A stretch of 64,000 bases of DNA from Actinomyces oris (GTDB lineage: Bacteria; Actinomycetota; Actinomycetes; Actinomycetales; Actinomycetaceae). The first letter of the stretch is position 1, and each line of letters opens with the position of its first letter. The stretch is from positions 1,798,001-1,862,000 of the forward strand of contig NZ_CP014232.1 of the NCBI RefSeq assembly GCF_001553935.1. The letters run 5' to 3'. The notes beneath the pieces were generated by a model that was not told the DNA's origin, did no database searches, and saw only the letters and a program-made list of their open reading frames with translations. Position numbers and translations under genes: made by a program. Shown here in pieces: positions 16,127 to 25,682 of this stretch.

Positions 16127-16699
16127 CTACAGCGCCGCGTGGGCCAGTGCGATGCGCCGGAGCTCGGGCAGGTGCTTGCGGGCGTCGCGGAAGTTGGTGG
16201 TGACGTACTCCGGCGGGATCGGCTGGGGCTGATGGATGCGCTCTTGGAGGGCGTCGTATCCGAGCGAGGTGTCCCACGGCCTCTCAATGAGGGCGACGAA
16301 AGCCATGAACGGCAGCCACGTGAGAGCCGTCAGCGCCGTCGTCGATGCCGGGGCGAGGAGGCGAGCGGCCAGGAATCCTGCGACCGCGGGGCAGGTCGCG
16401 GCGATGATCGTCAGCAGCAGGCCATGAGGATCCCGTGAGCGCCAGGCCCGCATGATGAGCCGGTGGGCCGAGGCGTCGATGAGCTCGCGAATCGCCACCG
16501 CCACCAGGGAGAACAGGCACGCCCTGCCGAATCCCAGCCCGGTGCGGGTCAGCGCCGACCAGATCAGCACGATGACCGTCAGGCCGACGGCGCTGGGCAG
16601 CCCGAGAACCAGGCGGCCCACAACCATTGCGGAGACGGGTGTGGCGGGCTTCCAGTGATGACGCCCTGCGTCCCCTGACCCTGTGCTGCCCTCGTTCAT
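16127..16699 (-). CDS. Membrane protein of unknown function, paralogue B
   Basis: 190 residues from the ATG at 16699, which has a GAGGGG ribosome site. About four membrane spans and a short hydrophilic tail with PWDTSLGYDALQER. Sister of the next gene downstream, which starts 70 bases further on. No catalytic motif visible. It is divergent from menC, with a 221-base spacer, so it is probably not part of menaquinone synthesis. Confidence 0.75.
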   Translation of the reverse strand: MNEGSTGSGDAGRHHWKPATPVSAMVVGRLVLGLPSAVGLTVIVLIWSALTRTGLGFGRACLFSLVAVAIRELIDASAHRLIMRAWRSRDPHGLLLTIIAATCPAVAGFLAARLLAPASTTALTALTWLPFMAFVALIERPWDTSLGYDALQERIHQPQPIPPEYVTTNFRDARKHLPELRRIALAHAAL

Positions 16700-16908
16700 G
16701 ACGTCCCCTCGGTGTGATCGCGAATTCAACCGCACGAGCCATTCTACAAAGGCTCGTGGGCAGGGGCCTGCGCTCACGGTCGCGCTCGACACCGGCACAG
16801 GGGCGCGAGACGGCGCCGGACAGTCCACTGCGCAGCCCCGTGGGCGTTTGCCGAGGTGGGCCCCGCCACCCTTGTCCCGGTTTCGTCGTCTTGATTGAAG
16901 ATCGTGCG

Positions 16909-16914
16909 TATTCT
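16909..16914 (+). promoter_or_regulatory. -10 hexamer for leaderless menC
   Basis: TATTCT ending exactly 6 bases before the GTG start at 16921, with no Shine-Dalgarno sequence between. This is the geometry of leaderless actinobacterial promoters. Confidence 0.55.
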
Positions 16915-16920
16915 GTGCCC

Positions 16921-18015
16921 GTGAGTCCGGACCATCAGCATGCCAACGGCGAGATCGACATCGCCTCTCTTCATGCTCAGGACTCCACCGGACTGCTGGC
17001 TCGCATCGACCGCGCGGTCGTCTGGGACATTCCTCTGACGACGCCGTTTCGCGGCATCACCCGCCGCGACGGCGTCCTGCTCCATGGCCCCGGGGGCTGG
17101 GGCGAGGTCGCGCCCTTCTGGGACTACGGGCTGGAGGCCAGCGCTCCCTGGCTCGCCTCAGGACTGTGTCAGGCCCTGGGCAACTCCCTCCTTCCCCGCT
17201 ACCGCGAGACCATCTCCGTCAACGTGACCGTCCCTGAGGTCGGCGCTCAGGACGCCTCCGATCTGGTGCGGGCCTCCGGAGCCAGGACCGCCAAGGTCAA
17301 GGTCAGCGGCAGCAGTGACAAGCGCTCGGCGGACCTGGAGCGCCTCGAGGCGGTCCGCTCAGCCCTGGGGCGTTCCGGCAAGGTGCGCATCGACGTCAAC
17401 GGCGCCTGGGACCTGGACACCGCCCGCGAGAACCTGCCCCTCATGGACCGGGCTGCCGGAGGGCTGGAGTACGCCGAACAGCCCTGCGCCACCGTCTACG
17501 ACCTGGCCGACCTGCGCCGCGCCGTCGACGTGCCCATCGCCGCCGACGAGTCGATCCGGCTGTCGGCCAACCCCCTGGAGATCGTCCACCGGCGCGCCGC
17601 CGACGTCGCCATCCTCAAGGTGGCCCCGCTGGGCGGGGTGCACCGGGCCCTGGACATGGCCGAACGCCTTGGACTGCCCGCGGTCGTCTCCTCCGCCCTG
17701 GACACCTCCGTGGGCATCATGGCCGGCGCGACCCTCGCCTTCAGCCTGCCCTCCCTCAACCACGCCTGCGGTCTGGGAACCACGCGCCTGCTGACCCAGG
17801 ACGTCGCCGACCCCAGCGTTCGCCCCAGCAACGGGACCCTGCGTCTGGACGCTGCCGCCCCCGTCTCCGAACGCCTCCTGAACGAGGTCAAGGCGGGGCC
17901 CTACCTCACCACGCACTGGCAAACGCGCCTGCTGCACCTGGCCGGCGCCCTCCACGCCCGCCGCCAGCGCGAGGCCCGCGACCCCAGCCGGGCCGTGGCC
18001 GGGTTGCCGCTGTAG
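16921..18015 (+). CDS. menC: o-Succinylbenzoate synthase
   Basis: 364 residues, enolase superfamily. Dehydrates SHCHC to o-succinylbenzoate in menaquinone synthesis. Seen: the KVKV lysine motif (TAKVKVSG), metal ligands in RIDVNGAW, the EQP segment (YAEQPC), ADES and ILKVAP. An extra C-terminal Arg-rich tail is present. The GTG at 16921 is chosen because a TATTCT hexamer sits just upstream and the N-terminal sequence becomes protein-like there; a longer open frame runs back to 16714. menD follows after 85 bases. Confidence 0.9.
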   Translation: MSPDHQHANGEIDIASLHAQDSTGLLARIDRAVVWDIPLTTPFRGITRRDGVLLHGPGGWGEVAPFWDYGLEASAPWLASGLCQALGNSLLPRYRETISVNVTVPEVGAQDASDLVRASGARTAKVKVSGSSDKRSADLERLEAVRSALGRSGKVRIDVNGAWDLDTARENLPLMDRAAGGLEYAEQPCATVYDLADLRRAVDVPIAADESIRLSANPLEIVHRRAADVAILKVAPLGGVHRALDMAERLGLPAVVSSALDTSVGIMAGATLAFSLPSLNHACGLGTTRLLTQDVADPSVRPSNGTLRLDAAAPVSERLLNEVKAGPYLTTHWQTRLLHLAGALHARRQREARDPSRAVAGLPL

Positions 18016-18087
18016 CCCCACCCCAGCCGTGCGCAGGGCTCACCGTACTGTGACCAATCGCAGGGCGGCGCAGGCGGGCCGCTCTCG

Positions 18088-18093
18088 TATCCT
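18088..18093 (+). promoter_or_regulatory. -10 hexamer for leaderless menD
   Basis: TATCCT ending 7 bases before the GTG start of menD, with no ribosome-binding site in between. Confidence 0.5.
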
Positions 18094-18100
18094 CGCCCCT

Positions 18101-19885
18101 GTGACCGACTCCCCGGAGCGCCCGCAGCTCCCGCCCGCCATGGCCGACGCCAGCAGTCTCGTGGCGGCCCTCCTGGCCGAGGGCGTGCGCGAAGTTGTTC
18201 TGTGCCCGGGATCGCGCAGCGCCCCGCTGGCGGATGCCCTGGCCGATGCCGCCGACGCCGGGCACCTACGGCTGCGCGTCGTCCTGGATGAGCGCAGCGC
18301 CGGTTTCATCGCCCTGGGGGCCGCCCGGGCCCACGCCCTGAACGGGCACAGCCGCTGTGCCGCTGTCGTGACCACCTCGGGCACGGCCGTCTCCAACCTC
18401 CACCCGGCCGTCAGTGAGGCCGACGCCGCCGGCATCCCCCTGCTCGTCATCAGTGCCGACCGGCCCCACGAGTTGGTCGGCACCGGCGCCAGCCAGACCA
18501 CCGAGCAGACCGGGCTCTTCGCGCCGGCCCTGCGCCTGGGCGTGGATCTGCCCGCTGACCTGGCCGCCGACCTCGGCGGCTGCGCGGCCGACGCCGCCAT
18601 CGCCGGGCAGGTGCGCCGCGCCGTCGCCGCCGCCACCGGGACCCTCAGCCGGGATCCCGGGCCGGTCCAGATCAACGCCCGCTTCCGCCCGCCCCTGACG
18701 GCGCAGGACGCAGCGGAGGGCGCGGTGCCGGCCGCTCCGGTGCCACCCTCCCCGCCCATGGTCCCGGCTGCCCGGGCAGCTGTGCTGGACGGAGCCCCGG
18801 AGGCCAGTGCTGGCCAGCCGGCCGGCCGCGGCTCCTCCACGCTGGGGAGGGGGATCGTCGTCGCCGGTGACACCGCCCACCCGGGCGTTGGCTCCCTGGC
18901 CAGGTCTCTGGCCGAGCACCTCGACTGGCCGCTCCTGGCCGAACCCACCTCCCAGGCCCGCAGCGGCCCGCAGGCCCTGAGCCGTTACGCCGAGCTGCTG
19001 GGCACCCCCGCGGGTCGCGGGCTCGCCCAGCAGGCCGACCACCTCCTCGTCCTGGGCCACCCCAGCCTCAGTCGCTCCATCACCGCGCTCCTGGGGCGCG
19101 ACGACCTCGACATCACCGTCCTGACCGAACGCGCCCAGTGGACCGACGTCTCCGGACGGGCCCGACGGGTCGTCCCCATGGACGGTGCCCATCACGAGCC
19201 CGACGACGCCGCCCTTCAGGCGGCCCGGCTCGCCGCCCGGCTCGGCCTGGAGAGCGCCCACGCGGCCTGGACCGACTCCTGGCGCCGGGCCGTGGCGGAT
19301 CTTCCCGAACCGGACCGCTCCAGCAGCGCCGACGCCCTGGCCCGGGCCGTGTGGGAGGCCGGCCAGGCCCCCGGCGCCCCCACCCTTCTGCTGGGCTCAT
19401 CCATGACGGTGCGGCGCCTGGACCGACTCGCCCAGCCCGGCGCCGCCGCCCCGAAGGCGGTCGCGAACCGCGGCCTAGCGGGCATCGACGGCACCATCGC
19501 CACCGGGATCGGACTGTGGATGGCCTCAGGGGAACCGGTTCGCGCCGTCATGGGTGACCTCACCTTCCTCCACGACGCCATGTCCTTGAACCGGGGCGTG
19601 CGTGAGGAGGAGGCCGACCTGCAGGTGATCGTCGTCGACGACGGCGGGGGTGCGATCTTCTCCCAGCTTGAGTACGCCCGCACCACGCCATCTGCCCGGT
19701 TCGAACGGCTCTTCACCGCCCCTCAGCGGGCGGATATCGCTGCGCTGGCGGCAGCCCTGGGGGCCCGCGTCCACGTCCCCAACGATGTCGCCGCCCTCCG
19801 CAGGCTCCTGGCCGAGCCGGTCGACGGTATGAGTGTCGTCATCTGGGAGACCACGAGGCACGGTCCTCACACCGTGACAACATGA
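18101..19885 (+). CDS. menD: SEPHCHC synthase (menaquinone pathway)
   Basis: 594 residues, thiamine-diphosphate enzyme that joins 2-oxoglutarate (as succinyl semialdehyde) to isochorismate. Visible: N-terminal CPGSRSAPLADAL, DERSAGFIALG, TTSGTAVSNLHPAV, SADRPHEL, and the ThDP/Mg motif region GDLTFLHDAMSL near the C-terminus. The start is a GTG just after a TATCCT hexamer; the next ATG (MADASS) is 13 codons inside. Co-directional with menC; the substrate comes from menF encoded 2 kb away on the other strand. Confidence 0.93.
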   Translation: MTDSPERPQLPPAMADASSLVAALLAEGVREVVLCPGSRSAPLADALADAADAGHLRLRVVLDERSAGFIALGAARAHALNGHSRCAAVVTTSGTAVSNLHPAVSEADAAGIPLLVISADRPHELVGTGASQTTEQTGLFAPALRLGVDLPADLAADLGGCAADAAIAGQVRRAVAAATGTLSRDPGPVQINARFRPPLTAQDAAEGAVPAAPVPPSPPMVPAARAAVLDGAPEASAGQPAGRGSSTLGRGIVVAGDTAHPGVGSLARSLAEHLDWPLLAEPTSQARSGPQALSRYAELLGTPAGRGLAQQADHLLVLGHPSLSRSITALLGRDDLDITVLTERAQWTDVSGRARRVVPMDGAHHEPDDAALQAARLAARLGLESAHAAWTDSWRRAVADLPEPDRSSSADALARAVWEAGQAPGAPTLLLGSSMTVRRLDRLAQPGAAAPKAVANRGLAGIDGTIATGIGLWMASGEPVRAVMGDLTFLHDAMSLNRGVREEEADLQVIVVDDGGGAIFSQLEYARTTPSARFERLFTAPQRADIAALAAALGARVHVPNDVAALRRLLAEPVDGMSVVIWETTRHGPHTVTT

Positions 19886-19926
19886 ACGACGATAGAGATG
19901 GACGGCAGCCAGCGGGATAGGGCCTG

Positions 19927-19962
19927 CGGCAGTGGACTCGACTCTCCCTGAGCCCACTGCCG
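19927..19962 (+). terminator. Stem-loop after menD
   Basis: Perfect 9-bp stem CGGCAGTGG / CCACTGCCG with an 18-base loop, 41 bases after the menD stop and before the htrA ribosome site. No T-run, which is common for actinobacterial terminators. Confidence 0.45.
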
Positions 19963-20096
19963 GACTCTCAGCCCGCTGCGATACAACAGTTACACGATCC
20001 ACAGCACAGCCTCAGGGAATCATCGGAAACGGCACAGAGCCCTGGTGTTGTCTACTCGTGGATCTGAGAGGGCGACACGCCCGAGGAGGAGCACAG

Positions 20097-21836
20097 ATGA
20101 GCGGATACGACGAGACGAACCCGGAGGCATACCGGCCCACTGAGCCCGAGGCGGCGGCGGACGGCGCTCACTCCGGTGTCGACTCCTGGTCCGCCAGCAG
20201 CCAGGCCAGCCCGGCAACGGCGTCTTCCGTCAGTGAGGGCGCGAGCGTGTCCGAGGACCACGGCGGCTACGCGGATCTCTCCCAGGCCTACACTGCCGAC
20301 GCCTCCCACTCCGAGCCGGTCCTGCCGCAGGGGGCGGGCGTGCGGCGCTGGGACGAGACCCGGCAGCTGCCCGCCGAGCCGCCGACCTCGCAGATGCCCG
20401 CTGAGCAGTCCGCGTCGCCATACGCGCAGTCCGCCCAGGGGCAGTACCAGCCCCAGCAGCCGTCCTACCAGCCGCAGCAGCAGCCTCAGGGGCAGTACCC
20501 CGCCCCTCAGGTGCAGCAGGCGGCGCCGTCCAGTTACTCATCCGCCCAGCAGCCCTTCCAGGGGCAGCAGACGCACCTCGGCTCGCCCTATACGAGCGTC
20601 CCGACGACGCCCGGTGGCTACGCGCCGGCCGGCGCCCCCACCGGGGAGTCCTTCTATGCGGCCTCGAAGGCCACAGGTGCTGACAGCGGCACCAAGAGGC
20701 GCCGGCGGGGGCCGGGCTGGTTCGCCCTGGTCGCCTCCGTGCTGGTCGCCTCCCTGCTGGGGGCCGGCGGTGCCGTAGGAGCGATCAAGGCTCTCGACGC
20801 CCGGGACGGCGGCGCGTCACAGCGCTCCACGGCCGCCCCCACCGCCATCGCCACCGGGAGCACGACCAAGACCGTCGACAGCGCCGGTCAGGCCCCCGAC
20901 TGGGAGGCCGTCTCGGCAGCCGTGTCCAACGCCGTCGTCTCCATCGCCGTCGCCACGGACAGGGGCGAGGCCCTGGGCTCCGGAGTCATCTTCGACAAGG
21001 AGGGGCACATCATCACGAACAACCACGTGGTGGCGGGGGCCTCGCAGATCCAGGTGACGCTGGCCGACGGCCGCGTCTATGACGCCGAGACCACCGGTAC
21101 CGACCCCGCCACCGACCTGGCGGTCATCCAGCTCAAGGACGCCCCCGACAACCTCACCGTTGCCCAGCTCGGAGACTCCGACAAGTTGGCCACCGGTCAG
21201 GACGTCATGGCGATCGGTAACCCGTTGGGTCTGTCCTCCACCGTGACCACCGGCATCATCTCCGCCCTCAACAGGCCCGTCGTCAACTCCCAGAATGAGG
21301 ACGGCTCGGGTGATTCGGCGGTCTACACCAACGCCATCCAGATCGACGCCGCCATCAACCCCGGCAACTCCGGCGGCCCTCTCTTCGACGAGAAGGGGCG
21401 GGTCATTGGGATCACCAGCTCCATCGCCACCATGGGCCGCTCCGGCGGCGGCGAAGGAGGCTCGGGGAGCATCGGCATCGGTTTCGCCATTCCCGTCAAG
21501 CTGGCCGACAAGGTCGCCAAGCAGCTCATCAAGTCCGGTGCCGCCACGCATGCCTACCTGGGAGTCACCCTCGACACCGATGGCGCCACGGCCGACGGCG
21601 AGAAGCGCGCCGGCGCCAAGATCACCTCGGTTGAAAGCGGTTCGCCGGCTGACAAGGCCGGACTGAAGACGAACGACGTCGTCGTCGCCATTGATGGGAA
21701 GACCACCGCCCAGGGGTCGGCTCTCACCGGTTACGTGCGTCAGTACTCCGCCAACGACAAGGTCAAGCTCACGGTCATCCGCAACTCCAAGAAGCAGGAC
21801 ATTGACGTGACCCTGGCCGAGCGCAAGGACTCCTGA
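20097..21836 (+). CDS. htrA: Membrane-anchored HtrA/DegP-type serine protease with PDZ domain
   Basis: 579 residues: a long disordered N-terminal region with Gln/Pro/Tyr repeats (about 115-150), one membrane anchor near 205-230 after an Arg/Lys stop, a trypsin-like domain with His310 (TNNHVV), Asp340 (TDLAVIQL) and Ser425 (PGNSGGPL), and a C-terminal PDZ domain (about 480-575). It should act outside the membrane in envelope protein quality control. The ATG follows a GAGGAGGA ribosome site. It is convergent with menF. Confidence 0.93.
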   Translation: MSGYDETNPEAYRPTEPEAAADGAHSGVDSWSASSQASPATASSVSEGASVSEDHGGYADLSQAYTADASHSEPVLPQGAGVRRWDETRQLPAEPPTSQMPAEQSASPYAQSAQGQYQPQQPSYQPQQQPQGQYPAPQVQQAAPSSYSSAQQPFQGQQTHLGSPYTSVPTTPGGYAPAGAPTGESFYAASKATGADSGTKRRRRGPGWFALVASVLVASLLGAGGAVGAIKALDARDGGASQRSTAAPTAIATGSTTKTVDSAGQAPDWEAVSAAVSNAVVSIAVATDRGEALGSGVIFDKEGHIITNNHVVAGASQIQVTLADGRVYDAETTGTDPATDLAVIQLKDAPDNLTVAQLGDSDKLATGQDVMAIGNPLGLSSTVTTGIISALNRPVVNSQNEDGSGDSAVYTNAIQIDAAINPGNSGGPLFDEKGRVIGITSSIATMGRSGGGEGGSGSIGIGFAIPVKLADKVAKQLIKSGAATHAYLGVTLDTDGATADGEKRAGAKITSVESGSPADKAGLKTNDVVVAIDGKTTAQGSALTGYVRQYSANDKVKLTVIRNSKKQDIDVTLAERKDS

Positions 21837-21859
21837 CGCGATAGCTGCCCAGAGTCGTC

Positions 21860-23230
21860 TCAGAGACGCACGCCGAGTGCCCCCAGCATGGGACGCATCT
21901 TGGCGGTCGTCTCCGCCAGCTCGTCGATCGGCTCGGAGTCCGGCATGATGCCGCCGCCCCCGAACACTCTCGCGGGGGACTGCGGTCCGGGACCTCCTGT
22001 GGGCAGCTGGGCGCTGCGCAGCGCGATGCACCACTCGCCCTCGCCGTGCCAGTCCACCCAGCCCACGGGCCCGGCGTAACGTCCCCGATCCATGGACTCG
22101 GCCTCCTCAATGAGGCGCGCCGCCGCCTGGGTTGGCGTCCCGCACACGGCCGCCGTCGGGTGCAGCGCATCCACCAGGGCCAGCGCCCCGGTGTCCCCGG
22201 CAACAACCCCGGTGACATCACTGGCCAGGTGCAGGACGTTCGGCAGCGTCAGGACAAAGCGGGCGGGGGCCTCCACCACCGAGCACAGCGGCTCCAGCGC
22301 CGTGATCGCCGAGTCCCGGGCCAGCTCATGCTCCCGGTTGTTCTTCTCTGAGCCCTCCAGCCAGGAGGCCAGACGCGCGGTCGCCAGAGCGTCCTCGCCG
22401 GCGTGCCGGCGGGCCGTACCGGCCAGCACCCTGCTCATGAGGCGTCGATCCCGCAGGCGCAGCAGCAGCTCGGGACTGGCGCCCACCATCTGGTCGACGG
22501 CGAAGACCCAGGTGGAGGGGTAGTCGCTGGCCAGGCGCCGCAGGACCGTACCGGTGGCCAGCGGCCCGCCCGGGTAGGCCAGCACGTCGCGGGCCAGGAC
22601 CACCTTGCGGGCCTGCCCCGCACGCATCCGCTCCTGCGTGGCGCAGACCGCCCGGCACCACTGCTCCTCGCTGAGCGCCCCGGCCTCAACGGCGGTGGTG
22701 CCGCCGGAGTCCCCGGAGTCCCTGTCGGTGCCGGCCTGCTCCCGGTCGACCGCTGCACGAGCATCGGCCACCAGCGCCGTCAGGAGTGAGCCGGGATCCG
22801 GGTGCTCTGGCTCAGTCCCGTCGTCAGTCCCGGACACCGCGGTCGTCAGCCAAGCACCGGAGTCGTCGAGCCCAACGAGGACCTCGGGAACCACCAGAAC
22901 CGAGGACTGCTCGGAGCTGGGGGAGAAGGTGATCGCGCCCAGCGCCACCGGCCCGGTCCCGGGGCGGACCAGCGCATCACGCCACCAGGCCGCGCCGACC
23001 ACGGCCCGCCACGCGGCCCGCAGTGTCTCAATGCGATCCGCCCCGTGGGCCTCGATCACCAGGGCGCGGCCCAGGCCTATGAGTCCGCGCCCCTCGTGCA
23101 CCCAGGAGCTGACATCCTCACGGCCCGCCAGCAGGTCGATGAGAGCCAGCCCCTCCAGTGCGTCCTCGGGCAGCTCGCGGGTGCGGAAGGACAGCCGCGG
23201 CGGGGCGGCCAGGCAGTGCTCTGCCCTCAC
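21860..23230 (-). CDS. menF: Isochorismate synthase
   Basis: 456 residues, chorismate-binding fold. Converts chorismate to isochorismate, the entry to menaquinone. Typical blocks: RKVVLARDVLA, STWVFAVDQMVGASPELLLRL, VLAGTARRH, NNREHELARDSAI, the conserved LHPTAAVCGTP, and FGGGGIMPDSEP. The start (GTG 23230) sits in a short direct repeat GTGAGGGCAGAG that offers an out-of-frame GTG 14 bases earlier. Probably co-transcribed with menG, 48 bases upstream. Confidence 0.9.
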   Translation of the reverse strand: MRAEHCLAAPPRLSFRTRELPEDALEGLALIDLLAGREDVSSWVHEGRGLIGLGRALVIEAHGADRIETLRAAWRAVVGAAWWRDALVRPGTGPVALGAITFSPSSEQSSVLVVPEVLVGLDDSGAWLTTAVSGTDDGTEPEHPDPGSLLTALVADARAAVDREQAGTDRDSGDSGGTTAVEAGALSEEQWCRAVCATQERMRAGQARKVVLARDVLAYPGGPLATGTVLRRLASDYPSTWVFAVDQMVGASPELLLRLRDRRLMSRVLAGTARRHAGEDALATARLASWLEGSEKNNREHELARDSAITALEPLCSVVEAPARFVLTLPNVLHLASDVTGVVAGDTGALALVDALHPTAAVCGTPTQAAARLIEEAESMDRGRYAGPVGWVDWHGEGEWCIALRSAQLPTGGPGPQSPARVFGGGGIMPDSEPIDELAETTAKMRPMLGALGVRL

Positions 23231-23278
23231 GACTCTGCCCTCACGACGTCGGCCCCGGGGTGCTGCTCAGGTCGGTTC

Positions 23279-24004
23279 TCACTGCTCGCCCTGGGCGGGC
23301 ACGGGCCGCGTGGCCCGGTGAACCGCGACGATCCCGCCGGAGAGGTTCTTGTAGCCCACGCCCCGCCATCCGGCCTGCTGCATGAGGCCGGCCAGCTCCC
23401 GCTGGTCCGGCCAGGCCAGGATCGACTCGCCCAGATAGTCGTAGGCCTCGGTGTTCGACGAGACCAGGCGGGCGGCGGCCGGCAGGGCGCTGCCCAGGTA
23501 GAAGCGGTATAGGTGGCGGAAGGGCGGCCAGGTCGGGGTGGAGAACTCCGCGATGACGATCCGCCCGCCCGGAACCGTCACCCGGCGCATCTCCGACAGT
23601 GCCCGCGCCGTGTCCTGCACGTTGCGCAGCCCGTAGGAGATGGTGACGACGTCGAAGCTCTCGTCGGCGAAGGGCAGCGCCGTGGCGTCCCCGGCCACGA
23701 AGGCGATCTCGGGATGGCGGCGCTTGCCCTCGGCCACCATGCCGGTGGAGAAGTCGCAGGCCACGACCTCGGCGCCGTCAGCGGCGTACTCCACCGAGGA
23801 GGTGCCGGTCCCCGCGGCCAGATCCAGGACGCGCATCCCCGGCCTCGCGGCGACGGCCGCGCGCGTCACCCGGCGCCACATGTGCACCTGGAACAGGCTC
23901 ATCACGTCATTGGACAGGTCGTAGCGGCGCGCGACAGCGTCGAACATCCCGGCGACCTCGCGCGGGTCCTTGGCGAGGCTGGCTCGCAGGGGGGATCGGC
24001 TCAT
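23279..24004 (-). CDS. menG: Demethylmenaquinone methyltransferase
   Basis: 241 residues, UbiE/MenG family; methylates demethylmenaquinone with S-adenosylmethionine. SAM motif I is [12 protein letters not shown]; family segments [25 protein letters not shown] and [27 protein letters not shown] text are present. The ATG at 24004 is the natural family start; the open frame continues upstream without similarity. No ribosome site is obvious, and GATGAT lies 6 bases before the ATG, so a leaderless message is possible. First gene of menG-menF. Confidence 0.92.
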   Translation of the reverse strand: MSRSPLRASLAKDPREVAGMFDAVARRYDLSNDVMSLFQVHMWRRVTRAAVAARPGMRVLDLAAGTGTSSVEYAADGAEVVACDFSTGMVAEGKRRHPEIAFVAGDATALPFADESFDVVTISYGLRNVQDTARALSEMRRVTVPGGRIVIAEFSTPTWPPFRHLYRFYLGSALPAAARLVSSNTEAYDYLGESILAWPDQRELAGLMQQAGWRGVGYKNLSGGIVAVHRATRPVPAQGEQ

Positions 24005-24380
24005 GGGGTCATCATCGCAAATCCCGGCCGCGGTCACGCCGCCGAGGCGTGCCGCAGACTGCCCCAGAGCGATCTGCGACCACCCCGGCCTCGCTCTAGG
24101 ACACAGGTCCCGTCCGACAGTGTTGAAATTCGTCACTCACTTGCAGCGTAATTCTGGGGCGCCGTCATCTGTCGTCGAGGTGGGGACTTCTCTGAGGATT
24201 GCCGTCACGGCAACGAAAACTGCGGTTCTCCTCCTGTCTCGCCGTTCCCGTCATGGAGGCGTCGGCCGCCTGGGTACAGTCGGCACAGGCTCCGCCCCGT
24301 GCGGGGCCTGCATTACGGTGCCAACTGTGATGCCTATGACAACGCCCGCAGTACCAGTAGTGCCGAGGAGGGAAGCCAGA
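24005..24380. other. Divergent intergenic region, menG / menaquinone reductase-nuo operon
   Basis: 376 bases without a recognised gene; likely carries the promoters of menG (minus) and the reductase-nuo operon (plus). It contains a perfect palindrome at 24199-24213 (listed separately) and TACAGT at 24275-24280, which could serve as a -10. Confidence 0.6.
24199..24213. promoter_or_regulatory. Perfect 15-bp palindrome, candidate operator of the respiratory operon
   Basis: TTGCCGT-C-ACGGCAA, fully symmetric around one central base, located between divergent menG and the nuo operon. Size and placement suit a dimeric repressor or activator. It does not fit the Rex consensus. Confidence 0.45.
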
Positions 24381-25682
24381 GTGACCCAGGCAGCCGCCCA
24401 GTCCAGCGCCTCCGCCTCTGCCGACGTCATCGTCGTCGGGGCCGGCCCGGCCGGGTCCTCGGCGGCCTACCACATGGCCACTCTCGGTCTTGACGTCATC
24501 CTCCTGGAGAAGCAGGAGCTCGGCCGGGACAAGGTCTGTGGGGACGGCCTGACCCCCTCGGCCGTGCGCGAGCTGGTCTCCATGGGGATGGACACCACCG
24601 GCTGGCAGCGCAACCGCGGCCTGCGCGTCATCGGCGGCGGGCACCTCCTTCACTTCCCCTGGCCCGAGCAGGCCTCCTTCCCCTCCTACGGGATGGCCCG
24701 ACCCCGCGCCCTGCTCGACCGTGACCTGGCTGAGCACGCCGCCGCGGCCGGCGCCCGTCTGCTCACCGGCGTCACCGTCACCGGCCCCGTCACCTCACCC
24801 ACCGGCCGTGTCACCGGCGTCGAGGCCCGCCCCACCAACCGGGTCGCCTACCCCGGCATCGAGGGGCCCACCACCTTCACCGCCCCGTTGGTCGTCGACG
24901 CCGGAGGCGTCTCGGCCCGCCTGGCCACCGCCGTCGGGCGAACCAAGAACGAGCGCCGCCCCATGGGCGTGGCCGTGCGCGCCTACTTCCGCTCCCCGCG
25001 CGCCAAGGACGCCTGGATGGAGTCGCGCCTCGAGCTGTGGGACGGTACCCCCGGCAAGTCCGACCTCCTGCCCGGCTACGGCTGGATCTGGTCCGTGGGG
25101 GAGGGGCTGGTCAATGTCGGACTCGGCTCGGTCTCCTCGCGCGCTCAGGCCACCGCCATCGACTACCGTGCCGTGTTCAACCGCTGGATGGACAACGTCC
25201 CGGCCTCCTGGGGCTTCACCAAGGAGAACCAGGTCGGCGGCCTGGTCAGCGCCGCCCTGCCCATGGCCTTCAACCGCAAGCCGCACTACGCCGACGGCCT
25301 CATGCTGCTGGGCGACGCAGGCGGCATGGTCTCGCCCTTCAACGGCGAGGGCATCGCCCAGGCCCTCATGTCCGGCCGCCTGGCCGCCCAGGCCGCCGCC
25401 CAGGCATCCGCCCGCACGACCACCTCCGGCCGTGAGCAGGTCCTGGCCCAGTACCCCAAGGCCCTCAGCTCCGAGATGGGCGGCTACTACACGCTCGGCC
25501 GTGTCTTCGTCGCCCTCATCGAGCACCCCGAGGTCATGCGCCTGTGCACCCGCTACGGGCTGCCGCGCAAGCGCCTCATGAAGCTCGTCACCAAGCTCCT
25601 GTCCGACGGGTGGGAGCGCCGCGGCGGTGACGGAATCGACCACTTCATCCAGCTCCTGACAAGGATGGTGCCGGAAGCATGA
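24381..25682 (+). CDS. menJ: Geranylgeranyl-reductase-family flavoprotein (probable menaquinone side-chain reductase, MenJ-like)
   Basis: 433 residues, FAD-dependent. Dinucleotide motif VVGAGPAGSS (18-27), KVCGDGL (substrate-side segment of the GGR family), and GDAGGMVSPFNGEGIAQAL (FAD ribityl site). In mycobacteria MenJ saturates one isoprene of menaquinone. Its position directly before nuoA, with ATGA overlap, ties it to the complex I electron acceptor. The GTG at 24381 has GAGGAGGGA 6 bases upstream; upstream ATGs at 24330/24339 lack such a site. Alternative role: another prenyl-chain reductase. The function is inferred from family and context. Confidence 0.82.
   Translation: MTQAAAQSSASASADVIVVGAGPAGSSAAYHMATLGLDVILLEKQELGRDKVCGDGLTPSAVRELVSMGMDTTGWQRNRGLRVIGGGHLLHFPWPEQASFPSYGMARPRALLDRDLAEHAAAAGARLLTGVTVTGPVTSPTGRVTGVEARPTNRVAYPGIEGPTTFTAPLVVDAGGVSARLATAVGRTKNERRPMGVAVRAYFRSPRAKDAWMESRLELWDGTPGKSDLLPGYGWIWSVGEGLVNVGLGSVSSRAQATAIDYRAVFNRWMDNVPASWGFTKENQVGGLVSAALPMAFNRKPHYADGLMLLGDAGGMVSPFNGEGIAQALMSGRLAAQAAAQASARTTTSGREQVLAQYPKALSSEMGGYYTLGRVFVALIEHPEVMRLCTRYGLPRKRLMKLVTKLLSDGWERRGGDGIDHFIQLLTRMVPEA

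Noticed and set aside
24199..24213. Rex (redox) operator
   Set aside because: The palindrome TTGCCGT-C-ACGGCAA does not resemble the Rex consensus TTGTGAA-N4-TTCACAA.
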